Assembly: GCA_033063855.1 (NCBI GenBank)
Contig: CP093830.1
Coordinates: 5,952,854 to 6,016,853, forward strand
Length of the DNA: 64,000 bases
DNA from: Smittia aterrima
Taxonomy: Eukaryota; Arthropoda; Insecta; Diptera; Chironomidae
Reading direction: 5' to 3'
Shown: positions 47,785 through 61,062 of the stretch, one piece after another
Numbering within the stretch: the stretch's first letter is position 1
How the letters are laid out: each line of letters starts with the position of its first letter
The notes under the pieces: model-generated
What the model was told of the DNA's origin: nothing
Database searches by the model: none
The model's input: only the letters and a program-made list of their open reading frames with translations
Translations under genes and position numbers: made by a program

Positions 47785-50700
47785 ATGCTGGCAGTGATGT
47801 GTTCAAGTCCAGCCCCGAGTGCGATGGGCTCGGAAATCTCTGTTGGATCGCCATCTCCTCCGCCGTCAGAATGTGAAAATACTAAACTTGGTGACGATTA
47901 TTTCCAACCGCTGAAGCGACTGAAGATGATCGACAGTGAGGATAACAATAATCACAGTGATACTAGTCGAACGAATAGTTCCACAAAGTCAACAATCGAA
48001 GGTGTGAAGAGCTTTAGCATTGCTGACATCTTAGGCCGCGACACGGCAAAAAGTTCAAACCCTCGCGACACAATCAACAGTCTCGCCAATAGTTTACATC
48101 ATCAATCGAGGATTGTTCGGCCTTGGGACCACCTACAACATCCGATCTCGATCAGACCACTTCTGCCTCCTGCCTTGCTTCATTATGAACAACGACTAGC
48201 CATGGATTATCATCAACAGTTGCAGGAACATTTCCGAGCTCAAGCTCAGTTACTTCGTCACATGAACTTGGAGATAATTCCTTCGGAGAGTGGATCAGAT
48301 CGATCAAGTTCAGTAGCAAGCGATTGCTGTTCACCAGACATCGGAAGATCCTCTGAGAACTCAGGTCGCTCACAAGCTCAACAGCAAAAACAGAAACAAC
48401 AGTCAAATAACAATAATAAATCACCAAACGGGACACCGCTCGATGCACTCTTTCAACTCTCAAATAAAAACTTCGACGAACAGCAAAACGATGGAGGTGA
48501 GCAAACGAAACAGAAAATTAAAACGTTTCATTCTATATCACAAATATACAATTACCAAAGACGAAACATTGCAACAAAGTTGAAGCGAACTGCTGTAATT
48601 ATTTAATTAGCCCCGACACTTCGTCAATTCGTTTAATTGCAAGGTTCTGATGCATCGAAATAATAATTTAATTAAAGCAAAGTTAATTGGAAAAGGCGAA
48701 AAGTATCGATCGTCGTTGCTTGATAAGACCAAAGCCCAGACGCGCAATCTCTTTTCCTCCTTTCATTAGAAAATATAATCAATTAAAAGTTTTAACGGAA
48801 CGTCGAGTGAGCAAGCAAATTTGCAAGTGATTGATGTATTGCTCGCGTTTCAATATGAAAGCTTTAACAGGCCTCCTCTTACCCAAGTGCTAAATTTCCA
48901 TTAATTTCATTCTATCGTGATCGTTGCTTGTAGACATGCACACAGAACAAGGAAAAAACTTTTAATCGTAAAACAATCAAGCATACTAAATAATAGCGCG
49001 GTGAAACATCAAAAAGGCAAAAAGAAATACAACGAAGTTGATGTACTCTCTCGCTCGCTTGCGTTAGAATCGTCAAGTAAGAAAGTTTTTAAAAAAGTTC
49101 TTGAATTTCATAAAAAAAATCTGTGATCCACACTGGCAGAAATTATTCAAAGACTCTGGGATTCGAACCCATATCTCAATGATTAAAATGAACTCAACTC
49201 TTTCAGAACCTCTCAATTTCAGGTCTTTCTCAACTTTGTTTCCTCTCTGACTAAATTCTAATGCAAATTATTTTTCTCTTTCAATTTTTTGTTGGGATAT
49301 CATTCAATTACGATAGAATCATCAAGCATAAATTTTATGAAGAAACTTCTTAAAATTCATTGAAAAATCTTATCAAAAAATAATTTTTGAATAAAACACA
49401 ACAAATTATGAGATTTTGGGATTTTTGGGATTCGAACCCATTCTTCATGCTTCAACTGAACTCAACTCTTCTGAACCTTTCAGCTTCAGGTCTTTTTTAT
49501 CTTTGATCCAACTCCGACTAAATCCTATTTCAAATTAATCTTCTTTCAAGTTTTTTTTTCAAGAAAATTCATTATTGAAAAAAAAAATCAACTGAAAACC
49601 CAGAATTATTCAAACTCTCGCCGAAGCGTGTTTGCTTTGGTTTATGATTTTAAATATTAAATCAGTTTGCGAGCAATCATTTCTTCGTCGCGTCTTCGTT
49701 TTGCTTAACCATGAGGGAACATTTTTTTCCGAGCAAACGCGTGATTACATTGTACGAAGGAAAATGGCATTGGCGGTAATAAACTAGCTGTAATTTTCAT
49801 CGTTTGTTCAAACATGCAAGTCTAATGCGAGGGAATGACTTCACTCGATGATAGCTGAAAGTATACGCGATTGTTGAAATCGATGGCACCGGAGGCGAGT
49901 GTCAATTACGATTGACACTTTTTCTCATGTTTTAAGTTGCCGCAAGCGAAATTGCGAAAGTTATCGATCGGAATCGAAACAGGTGCTAATTAAAATGGCC
50001 TTTGAGTGACACTTATTTACATCATTTATGTTCCAATGCATAATAAGTGAAATGACATTAAAGCGAACTGACGTCGTTTCCCCGTTTGAACAAACTTTTT
50101 GCGGGGTGAATGAATGTTTTTCTCTTGCTCATTGAAACAAACTCGAATTGACATTAGCTTGAAAACATAAAAAGTTGAAACGAGTTTCCCCGCTTGAGCC
50201 CTCTAAAATATCAATTAGCTTCCGAAAATCGATTTCTCTCTCTAACTACGTGCTTGATGTGTCCATGACGACTCAGAAGTCATGAATTATTGCCCATCTC
50301 TGCTGTTTATCTGCTGCGGAATCTCATCCAGCACAAAGGAGATGTAATTTATTTAATGCCGAACATGAGATAGCCTTCTAACAGAAGCTCCACGTCAATT
50401 ATCATAATTTATTCATAAATTATCATTTCGCTCACTCTCTTGTTGTTTTCGTGATTGATTTTTATCCATTTATATTGTGTGTGCCGGTCTGTCTCCCTCT
50501 CTCACTCGCTTCGTTTGATTTCAGGGCGCATCGTGAAAACAGTTTTCCGTCGTTCGCCGCGAAAGCCAACAGTGTCGATCATAAAACACGTTGACTCTTT
50601 AAAAGAAAATTTAATTCCAATAAATTCCTCTTAGCAACGTAGCTGACGAACAACCCCAAACACGAAATACGAGCATAACAAGATAGTCATGAATATTATT

Positions 50701-53700
50701 TTTATTTTAACATAAATTGATTTCGGAATGAACGAAAAATAAATTTTTAACGAGACTTCCTGATAAATATCGAATTTCAATTGGAACTTGTTACGTAATT
50801 AGCGAGGATGTTGAGCTTAATGTGCTCAGTTTCACCTTTAATCGATCAATGTTGCTGCTGCAAGGTTCAAGCACAAAGAGTGAGCGGATGTATAATTTAT
50901 TTCGTCTGCAGTCTCCGTAGCGAATGATATTCATATTTTACTGCCCAAAATTACTTCTGTTTCTCCTTTTTTTCTTCTTCGAAAATGAATCAAAGCCGCG
51001 GCTTCGCAAGGCCATCGATTGATGAATAAATAACAAGATTCTTTTGGATCTTTAATCGTCTTTAAATTAACAAGAGATTCTGTTCAGTCGGAGAGTTATA
51101 AAGGCGAGAGATCGAAGTAACAACAAAACACAGGAAGACCTGACGTAATAAGATCGTTAAGTGGATTCGCCACGCTTGATTGACGGCGGGTCTCGTTTTG
51201 GACAATAATTACCGATATTGATATGATCTTGACGCCTTCTCTCTATCACAGCAAGTTTCTATTTTATTCGAGAGTGTTAACATAAGAAAGATTGTGATCT
51301 CTAACGAGACGGCCAGTGAACAATAAAAATTAACAATTGCTCGGCATTATTTACGCTCGAAACGAGATTGGAATTGTGTGAATGTGAATCCCAAGAGAAA
51401 CGATCCTCGGTCCAAAGAAAGAAGTTACAAAATCTCTTTTATAGTCCTATTAGCCACAGTAAGTTAATGCTCGTTCTCGGTGTTTGAGTGTGAGCTCGAA
51501 TCGAATCATCAAAAGAAGGCTAAGAGACTGAAAACGAGATGATTGTTCACAATAGATGATCAATAGGCTCTCGCCGCAATTTTCCTCCTTCTACACTTCT
51601 CGACTCTTCCACGCTGCGTGATGATGATTATGACGAGCTGTTAAATGTAAATAATTTGTCGAAGGCAAAACAAGTTTCCTCTTTCTTAAGCTGTTCATTA
51701 AAATGCATTAATTTCAGTTGACTTTGTCGTTCGTCTGATTGCGTCTTTCCTCGCTCTCCTTTCTGTTATTGACGTTGTTTCACGAGAATCGCATTAGTTA
51801 TGAGAATATTAAAATTGCTGATTTTTCTTGCTGTTGTTACAGTTGCTCGCTACATCGCCCAGCAAGCTCAAAGAGATTGAACACGAAATGTATGACACTC
51901 AGCACATTTCTCGTGACTGGGGATCTCAAATGATTTTTTGCCGTATCAAACAAGATCTTCAATATTTTTTTGCGCTGTCGTTCTTCTCGAGAAAACACAT
52001 GTTTAGAACCTTTTTTGATCGCCGCCTGAGACCATTTTCGGATTAATATGTTAATTCTGTCGCGCTGAATATTCACAAAGAGAATGAAAAGAATTGTAAT
52101 TTGCAAATCATTAATAATCTTTCGTTAAATTTCCTGTCATCTCTTCAGTCGTTTTTGTGTAGCATGTTTTGCATTTTTCTCTTAGAGGAGAACGAAGCGT
52201 TCGGAAAGTCAAAAACGAAATTCCTCACTCTACTTCTGAGGTGTCGGTATATCAAGCTAATTGGATTGAGTTTCAAAAGGAATTGCCGACTGAGAACGTA
52301 GGAAATTACGTATTTATACACACATCTCGAGCCGCTGCTAACACTTTTTAAAGAGAAGGAGGAAGAAGACGAAGAAACTTCTGTTCTGACGCTGTGTCGG
52401 ATTTTCTTCAATTTTCAACGCACGTAGAGTCGGCCGAGGGATTGCGTTGCGATATCCGAAATCTGTTATTTGTAATAACTCTATCATTTCTTCAGATCAA
52501 ATACCTGAGCTGCTTGTTTGTTCGAATCTTTTGCCTTCTTTGTTCGATGCGCTTTTTTTTCGCTATCTGGGAGGGCTCGCATCTTCTGTGCCTCATTCTC
52601 GAGCCGATCGTATTATGAAGCAATTAAAAGGCCCACAAAGAAGCTTTATTCTTTCGCTTTCGGGTGTTAAAGATCTTTTCGGGGCTTAATAAAGGCCAAC
52701 ACGCAATGAAAGGAAGCGTTCTCTCTTCCTAAACAACTCTTTCTACAAAATTTTAGAATTAATTTCGTGTCTTTGTTTGTTCTCAATCAAACACTCGCTC
52801 GATGAATGAAGTAAAATTGTTTTTAAGCGTGAGAAAAAGTGAAACTCAATGCATTCGTTGCCTTAGACTCATTTCTAATTATTACAAACAATTACTGACT
52901 ATCATTCAATTAGATTGAAAGCGGTTTCAATTAAAAATTAATAAAGAAGAATTGTTCCCCCGTCAAGAGAAACGTAGTTTACGAAACGAATCAAATCTAA
53001 CGAGAACAAGCATTCAGCAACAATAGAAGCGCCGCCGAGTGAAACATAATGAGACAAGTCAAACGGAAAAATATCCATTAAGCATCGCAGTGACGTGAGT
53101 TGAGTTTGCTCGAGTACATCATCCGAGACTATAAAATAAATAAATACAAACACATTTTCATTGTATCAAGCCACCGCACGTTGCAATGAAATTAATTAAA
53201 GTGAATTCGTTGCGGACACTTGTGCTGATGATATTTCTTTAGCGAGTCGAATTGGGAATTTCTTGTTTCGCGTTGAACAATTGCATTAGTTTAAAGGAGA
53301 CGACGACTCATCGCTCGAAACTGTCGACTTTTATTGTGATCGCTTCCTGAGACCAATTTCTCTCATTTGTCCTCGAGGCGATTTGTGAAGCAAAACGCAA
53401 TGCGCTCCATTATGAAAGGGAAGTCTTCACCTGCGCTCATTAAAGCTGTTAAGCTCTCGTTCCTCGTTTTCGTTTTGTTTCTGTCGGTTGGTTGACTGAA
53501 GTTTAATTTGTGTGACAACGTTAAACATGAACGGCATTAATGAATGTCTAGTCTGCCGGTAAATTAAATGATTTGATGAGAGCAATTAAAGTTTAACTGT
53601 AGCGGTGAATGCTGAGATGAAACTGCTACTCGACGATCCGACTCAACAAACAAATTAAATTTTTGTAGTTTATTTTAATGTTGCTCGATGTGTTAATATT

Positions 53701-56700
53701 TTCACTTCTCGTTCGAGGAAAAGCGATTAATTTCAAAAATAACAATTAAAAGTCATAAGCGATTCCATTCTCATCGTAAAGGAAGCGAATTGTTTATTGT
53801 TTCTTGATTTGTTTCTTCAAACATTTCCTCACTTCAACGAAACGAAAATTCAAAATAATTTTCACATCAATTCAATGACAGAAACGAAAAATCTTGTGAA
53901 ATGATTTAGCGCCGTTAAGTGCTGAGGTTTGAATCAAATGCGTCGCAGTTTGATTGATTCCAATCGGAGAAACGAAGAAGCAATTGGCATGGAAAACAGA
54001 AAAACAAAAATCAATTAAATAAAATTCCCAGCAATTACCAAATGAACAGTTAATCGATTAAGCTGCGATTGGGTTTAAAAATGTTTCTTTCATTAACAAA
54101 ATGGTTTTTCTTCATTTCGATTCGATTGAAAACGATTTTTCGATTCAATTAAGAATCAAGTTCGCCGAACATTAATTCGAGAAACTCTGAAAATCGCTAA
54201 TTCGAGTACCGTAAATTAATATTTTACGCATCGTGCTGAGCTGCGAGACTTTGACGTGCCAAAAAGTTCCGTTCCGACCGAGAAGAGTTTCATGACTTCA
54301 AAGACGTTCTCAATTGACAGTTATTTCGGTTTGTCTAATCATTGATAGCTATTTTCAATTAACATTTATTGCCAGCACTCCTAATCAATTCCAATTACTT
54401 TTATGTGCTCTCCTCTCTCTTTATGTAAAGCATATCAGTGAGTGCAGACAAGAGCGGCTTTGCTTGAGGCTCAATTAAGCATAATTAAGATATCGTCGAG
54501 TGGAGACGAGAGGCAAAACAAACATATTGCCTCTAATTGAGTATTATAGCTCTTAGAATCATGCAAGGATCTCTTTTCGAACGCAGACTTGTCACAACAC
54601 ATGGTTCGTAATGAGTTTCAGATTTTATCTGAAAGTCTCCAGTTCCACTTTCACTCAACATGTCTCAAAATAATCCTTCAAGTGCCTTCTTCATGGTGAT
54701 CAACATCTGATCCTGTTGCTGGCCATAAATTTCTCTTTTAACGATTCCGAAATACGAGTTAGCTTCGATCTTTTCACAGTCGGTGGGTGATCTATTGTCC
54801 GATAATTTCACACGGACCTGACTCTCTATTAATGACTTCGGACAGGATTTCTCTTCTTTCGAAGCTGATGATTGAACATTTCGATAATTAATGTGCGAAT
54901 TGGCCTGTTTTGAGAAATCACACGATCATGTAACTTCTCAGTGTGTGAGGTCGTCCCTTCCTCCTTTTCACACTGAAATAAATTAGAGAAAGGATCTTTT
55001 CGCAGTCCCTTCGCTTCTAATGTGTAATCGATGATCCGACACATCCTAAACAAACAATCATTTTCATCGATCCTAATTGTTTTAGAGTTTTTACGAGGAA
55101 CTAGAAGCAAAAGAGAATTTTACAAGCACAGCGGGGAAGTTTGCACTCTCGATATTGACTTTGAAACTGAAACGACCGCAGCATTCGTAATCAATCACGA
55201 CAGAAATTCACTGCAAGCTTCATTTTTATTGCTTGGAAATCTAACAACTGTCCGATTGATTAATAAATTAGCGGAATAAAAAAGAACATAAAATAAAACA
55301 AGCTGCCAGTCGTTAGCGAGAAGCACAAACAGAAAAACTGTCAGAGTCGTTAGCGAGGCGTTGTTATGGCAATTTAGCAATCAGCGTTTTGTGTGCCAAA
55401 GCTTCTATGCATTAGCAAAGCGTCGACTTAATTATTTCTTTTAATGCCACATAACGAGACTAAAAATAAGTCGACGACGCTTCAATCTCAAAAGCGAACT
55501 CAACATCTGTGTCATTTCAAGTAAAGGTTAAGCGAAGACAGTTGCACAACAGGCGACGACTAATTCAAGTGGACGATCGAGACGACTCCAAAGCTCTCTA
55601 TCTCCTTCTTCATCTTCAACAGCAAATTACGAAACTGCGGTTTTGTTGCCTTCTTAACTGAGTCAATAATTTAAACGTTTATTCCCTTCCCTGCCTTCAC
55701 ATTATTTGTCGTAAAAAGTATGCTTTATGTGCTCTGCGGTTTCTTTAAACTGCAAAGGCAAACGTTGGAAATATGTTGATCGCATGATATCAAGGAATTA
55801 GAATCGCAGAGATCAAAGTAATAAAAATGTTCTTGGCTTCCATTTTCAATGGAAAACCCAGCAAGACTCCGTCAGATGTTGAAACTAAGCTCTTTTACCA
55901 ACGAAAGAAAGTAAAGTGAACAATCAAAGCCACATTTCAATAAAGAAAGAAAAAAAAATGTTTCGCCGACATCATCATTGTGTTAAACAAATACGGAAAG
56001 TTCCGTCGATTGGTCGATTAAACAATTTTAATATGAACAGAGAGAAGACGTTGAAGCGAAACTGAAGAAAAACAAACAAAGCCCAAAATGTCGATTCCAC
56101 TTATAGAAGAAGAACAGCAAACCTCCCGTGCAAAGAAAGAAAATGGCATTTTAATGTCTCTCAACGGCAACAACTCAATGCGGGCTGAGAGTCGTAAATT
56201 ACCAATGAAAAGAAATAAAACATTGAGTTTTGACTTCGACAGGAAATGATGTCAAATGAATAATAATTTAATGCGTGTGGTCACTAGCAAACGAGTCATG
56301 AGCGAAAAATCAGTGGAAACTTCAACGTTTCGATGTTTCGAGTTAATTGGATATGATTGCCTTTTGTCATTTCGCCTCATTAACTTTTTTTTTACAATTC
56401 TCTCCCCGCAGAAAACGCTCACGTCGATTTGTTTTCGACACGACCGCAGCCAAAGAAGAAGAGAAAATCGCGAACGGCGTTCACTAATCATCAGATTTTT
56501 GAGCTCGAGAAGAGATTTCTTTATCAAAAGTATTTGTCGCCTGCGGATCGCGATGAGATTGCAGCTGGACTTGGACTCTCGAATGCACAGGTAAGCAACA
56601 ACTTCCCTCGAAATTATTTTTCACCTTCCGTCAATTAAGTTGCCAAATTATCATTCTCACCATGTGCGGCGAGAAATATCAAACGAAAACACCTCAGGGC

Positions 56701-57554
56701 TACAAGAAACTCCTAATTCTCCTTTCATATTCATGTCTAGATCGTAATCATTTGCGAAACCTTTAATTTCATGCCGCGAATGATTGTCAACAGCATTTCG
56801 CTTTCTCGAATCAATCGACTAAACAAACCCGACAAAGAAACTTCCAATTTGCACTCCAAACTAGATCGATCTCCATCTCTTCATCTCTCTCTCTCACTCG
56901 TCGACAAATTACCAACAATTACTGTTGAAAGCAATTGTCTGTAAAGGCATCGAAGTAAAACTGTTTTGTTTATCAAAACGCAAAAGCAAAAAGTCGAAGA
57001 TGCAAATTATGTTTTTCTTCGACTCAATTGTTCGTTTGCAGTTGGCTTGCAACGGCAATTAGACGCTTAGTGCAATCACCTCGAATGCTTCGAAATCCTT
57101 TTTGAAATTTTGTTCTCTCCTGTTCTAATTCAATTCGTTTTTTTCTCTTCCTTTTCACAACGACAGGTTATTACTTGGTTCCAAGTAAGTTCCGTTGAAC
57201 GTCAAAAGTATTATTAGACATTTTTCTAATTGATTATGCTTTCAGAACAGGAGAGCGAAGTCGAAACGAGATTTCTAATCATTTCCGTGACCTGCAAAAT
57301 TAGTGTAAAGACATTTTCTTCTTACTTTGTTTCCTTTCGATTCTAATGTTTTGACTTTTCATTCGCAGGTCATCACTTGGTTCCAGAATCGTCGAGCGAA
57401 GATGAAACGTGACATGGAGGAACTGAAGAAGGACGTTGAGAGTGTAAATATCCTCACAACACAAAAGAGCTTCATGGAAAGCGTCAACGATATGAATCTC
57501 CTGAGGAAGAAATCAATCAACGTCAATCGAGACGAGGAATGTCTCAGTCCATAG
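47785..57554 (+). CDS. lb: Ladybird homeobox protein, copy B (358 aa)
   Basis: Exons 47785-48496, 56412-56590 and 57369-57554 give 359 codons including stop. The homeodomain (residues 254-313) and the eh1 motif (FSIADIL) match lb-A. Exon 1 is nearly identical to lb-A from about codon 17 to the last base before the splice donor. The first 16 residues differ (MLAVMCSSPAPS...), and this is the only copy not starting MQTRII. The C-terminal tail is Lys/Glu-rich and ends in SP. Intron 1 is 7.9 kb and contains a tRNA-like repeat pair and the element shared with lb-A. Intron 2 contains the split mini-exon 3a. Confidence 0.95.
49147..49545 (-). repeat. Diverged tandem repeat pair with tRNA-type B box
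   Basis: Two units (about 49147-49272 and 49413-49545) share blocks in the same order. On the minus strand each holds GGGTTCGAATCCCA, a perfect pol III B box, downstream of a GTTGAGTTCA stretch. No complete tRNA cloverleaf can be drawn. The best reading is two old copies of a tRNA-derived SINE-like element, or one copy duplicated locally. Confidence 0.4.
52238..52390 (+). promoter_or_regulatory. Intronic element shared by lb-A and lb-B, lb-B copy
   Basis: Counterpart of 43545-43680, with a 26-bp identical core at 52240-52265 followed by a gapped match to about 52390. It lies in intron 1 of lb-B, as its partner lies in intron 1 of lb-A. Confidence 0.6.
57167..57278 (+). CDS. Alternative ladybird mini-exon 3a in lb-B, split by a 61-bp intron
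   Basis: After a pyrimidine-rich ACGACAG acceptor, 57167-57184 encodes VITWFQ. A GTAAGT donor, 61 bp and a GCTTTCAG acceptor follow, then 57246-57278 encodes NRRAKSKRDF and TAA. The second half matches lb-A mini-exon 3a over 26 consecutive bases, synonymous sites included. Removing the 61 bp restores the same short homeodomain end as in lb-A. Confidence 0.6.
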
Positions 57555-57825
57555 AAAAATCAGTTTTTATTTCGTTGCAATCCCCAATTTATTCCTTTGA
57601 GACTGAAGTGAATCAGTGAAAATCAAGTGATAATCAATTTTCAAATGTGCAAGGGTCTTCAGCCCTTGACAATCTCATCTCCTCCTGCTCAAGTTAAACA
57701 ACACAAACCTTGTTCTGTTCCAAAGCCTTAAGTTAGCTAAATCAATCCGCAATGTAAATAGTTTGTAAATCTCACTCGTAAAATGTTTTATTGGCTGTAA
57801 AAACTGAACTGTAAGAAAGAAAATG

Positions 57826-57831
57826 AATAAA
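57826..57831 (+). terminator. Poly(A) signal of lb-B
   Basis: AATAAA about 270 nt past the lb-B stop codon. Confidence 0.55.
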
Positions 57832-59738
57832 AAGTAATTGAAAATAATTTCAGAGTTAACACATTTGGATTATTAATTGCAGATGCCTCCGGATCCCTCT
57901 CGATGGACTTTTTTAAATTAAATCACGATAATGACATCCCTTCATTGAAATTAGAGCTTCTCACGTCGTCGTTGGCTTTTGCTTTTGTTGAAGTGAAAAT
58001 ACTTACGAAACCACATGAAAGTGTCATGACATTAAAATAATGAGAGGTTCTTAGTGCTCACGGAACGACAATAAGAACAAGCGGCCATGAAATTAATAAA
58101 ACAGACAAGGCTTTCAATTAGTCTCGAAGTGCTTCCTGTTAATTTCGAAATATATTTTTTTATTCATTGTAATTTCTTTATTTCATGATGGCAGACTCAC
58201 TTTGTATCGTCCGAACTTCGACTCTCGGAATCGTCTGTTGCGGTTTATTCGACTTTAAAAGAATTCAAACGAAACTCCTTAAGTTTGTGGTTACGCAAAG
58301 ACGACTGTTGCGATTTTTTCGGGTTATCAGATTAATCGTGAAGGCAAAGGCAAAGGGAAATAATTGTCCGTTTAATGCTTTATTGGATCACACCAGCAAC
58401 CACCCAAGAAATGAAACCTTTTTCCTCGTCTCTCTCTCCCTCTCTCACTTCATTGTCGGCATTTCCCTTTTGATCATCATTCTTTATTAAATTTTCTTAT
58501 CCCCGACTTCGCGGCCTCTTTCATGCATAACGTATTAGTTTGAACAATGAGATTCAATCTGTTTTTAATTTGCTTTTTTTTCTTCTCGTGCTATTATGAG
58601 AGGCTTCAGTACGGAAAGGCGCGGAGAAATATCGATTTTAATATCAGCAATCCGAGGGCTGTGGAGTTCAACTTGTAATTTATATCGCGCTAATAATTAC
58701 AAATGAGAATTTATTGATTTAAAATTAATTAGGCCTGAATGAGCGAGAATTGGAAACAAGCGCCATTGATACTTTCTTTCTCATTCTCTTTCTCCATGAA
58801 TCGCTGCTAATCAGTTCGATTGAATTTCCTTTTTATGATCGACCGTCGGTTCGAAGACTAAAGCTTCCTAGAAGAACAAATCCAGAGTGATCGGTTTGTT
58901 AATCTCATTAGCGTTAGCTCCGACACATTTGGCTGAATTTTAACATGCTCAACAGTTTATTAAACAAAAAGCTTTGAGAGAATATGATGAGTCATTAAGA
59001 TAAAAACACAACGCGTGATGAGATAGATTTAATTTGTCTGCAGATTCAAAGTTTTGCTCTTTCTCTATCTATCTCTCTTGTTTCACTTTGATTTTCGCCG
59101 ACACAAACTGAAGTTGAATGAGTGAAACGATGATTAAAGATTAACTCTCGAGCTAAGTGTCGATTGCTCGACTGCAAACGTTTTCTTCATGTTGCATGAA
59201 GTTGGCAAATGCTTAAATTGGATGACGAGTGAGTCGAGCGGGTTTGGTTTCTTTTGTCTCGTGACGAGGATTAAAAAGCGCTTTGATTTGTTATTCTCAG
59301 CGATTTCAAATTTAAAATCTGAATTAATTAATTCAACTTGCGTCAATTTGCGCCCACTTAATTATCTTTAATTGCCCATAAATCAGTCTTATTATGTCAA
59401 AGCGAACCGGTGACAGTTTGATTTTAGCTATGCAAGTCGATTCGTTTGCATATTTTGCAACTTTTAATTAAGTTCCTCGCTATTTGCATTTTTATCATTT
59501 TATCGCTCTGTTTAATTAAAATAATTTATTGCTGATGGCTGCTCATTAGCTTCGATCAGTTCATGTTGATTAATAAGATTGAGACGAAGCGAATGAATCA
59601 CGATAAAGACTCGAACTAGAAAACGTGTTTTTCAACCGCTGCTGCAGAAAAGGCAGAGCAGTCATTACAAATTCCTGATTTACTCAAACACGAAAGATAA
59701 TTAAGTTCGCTCTTCAATCCTCATCGTGTGTCATCTAC

Positions 59739-59934
59739 GAAGCAGACTTTTTGCCAATCAATTGAAAATTCATTAACCGCATCGAATCAGCAATTAGGGC
59801 GCATACAACTTTTCTCCTTGAAACTCATTCTCGTCTGTCTCATGCATTGTGAGTGTCACATCAACGCTATTCATAGCTCAGCAGAAGCGAACTGATGTTA
59901 AATACACTCAAATTAAGTGTGAAGAACATTAATT
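59739..59934 (-). promoter_or_regulatory. Duplicated conserved noncoding element 2, lb-B/lb-C copy
   Basis: Reverse-complement partner of 38738-38933, with one mismatch over 196 bp and fairly abrupt edges. It lies 2.2 kb downstream of lb-B and 1.1 kb upstream of lb-C, so it could serve either gene. Confidence 0.7.
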
Positions 59935-61062
59935 TGTAACATTCAAACTAAAAAAAAATATTAAAATGGATTACAATGAACTCGACTCCTCTTGAATATG
60001 ATGAATGAGGTTTAAATTGACTTTTCACTTTCAGCACATCGAATTATCTTGCAAAAAAGTGGAGCAGCTGCTTTCATCGTCTAAACAGATCGACGCTTAA
60101 CGTGTTTATTGAAAATCTTAATTCACTTCGAGTCCATTGTAAAAACATTAAAGTGAACAAAAGTTTTCAATATTTCTTCGTGAGCGATGTCAGGTTTGTG
60201 CGACTTTCAACAAATTGAAAGCGCTGACAGCTCATCTGACACGATTGCTAATATTTATGGCGAGGAATAATTAAAAATCGTTAATTATTTGCTTTTTGGT
60301 TGGACTTAACGACAAAATAAGCAGAAGCGGTCAGTCAGGAGTCTCTTGGCTTTTTATTCAATTTATTGAGTCCAACGATAAGTTCGTGACTCATGATAAC
60401 AACTTTAATCATGACTCGCAAAACACTGAAGAAGTCTATGTCATTCTTAGCTTTAAAGAGACTCAGTTGTTTGTCCTTTGTTGTAAGCGCACGGGCGGTT
60501 GTTGTGCAAAGTGCTGCAGAAAAAGAAAATCCACTACAAATAGATTTCAAAGTAAAATACTCGCTCACGGCGCATTGCACAGCTTTTGTCCTTAACTCAA
60601 AGAAAATAAAAAGCTTTTGCAACCATGCACGAGCTTTTTATTGTTGAACAGTGATTGGCTTCTCAATACCATTGCACAAGAAGGCGGAGTCAATTCTTTT
60701 CTTCTCTTTCAGTTTTCTCTTCTACACTTCACAGAAAAAAATTTCTTGACAGACTCAAATCAGTCTCTTTATTTATGTGATAACACTCGGTTCGTTAGCA
60801 GGCCGAACGAAAGAAAGAAAAAAATATTAATTTGAATCCATCAATCAATCTTAGAATTAATAAGACGATGGAAAATAGAGCGACGCGATTATTAAAGTCG
60901 AATGAAGGAGTTTAGTGAAATCGTGCAATTAGTGAAGAATATTTAATACTATTAGAGTGGAATAGAAGAAGAATATTTGTTCAGCTGGGATAAAAATTGA
61001 GTTCTCACAAAGTGTAGCTTTAAACAATTTTCACCTGATTAAAAAATAAAAACAGATAAAAA

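Larger units (their letters stand above)
48497..56411 (+). other. Intron 1 of lb-B (7.9 kb)
   Basis: It runs from a GTGAGC donor to a CCCCGCAG acceptor. Contents seen: the diverged repeat pair at 49147-49545 and the shared element at 52238-52390. No nested gene was recognised. Confidence 0.7.
57555..61062. other. Gene-free region between lb-B and lb-C
   Basis: The lb-B 3' UTR, with a poly(A) signal at 57826-57831, is followed by AT-rich DNA with short ORFs only. Conserved element 2 is at 59739-59934. The last few hundred bases should contain the lb-C promoter. No RNA gene or transposon was recognised. Confidence 0.55.

Noticed and set aside
49141..49200. A tRNA gene at the TTCGAA motif
   Set aside because: Only a T-arm-like B box is present; no acceptor stem, D arm or anticodon arm can be formed, and it occurs twice in diverged units.
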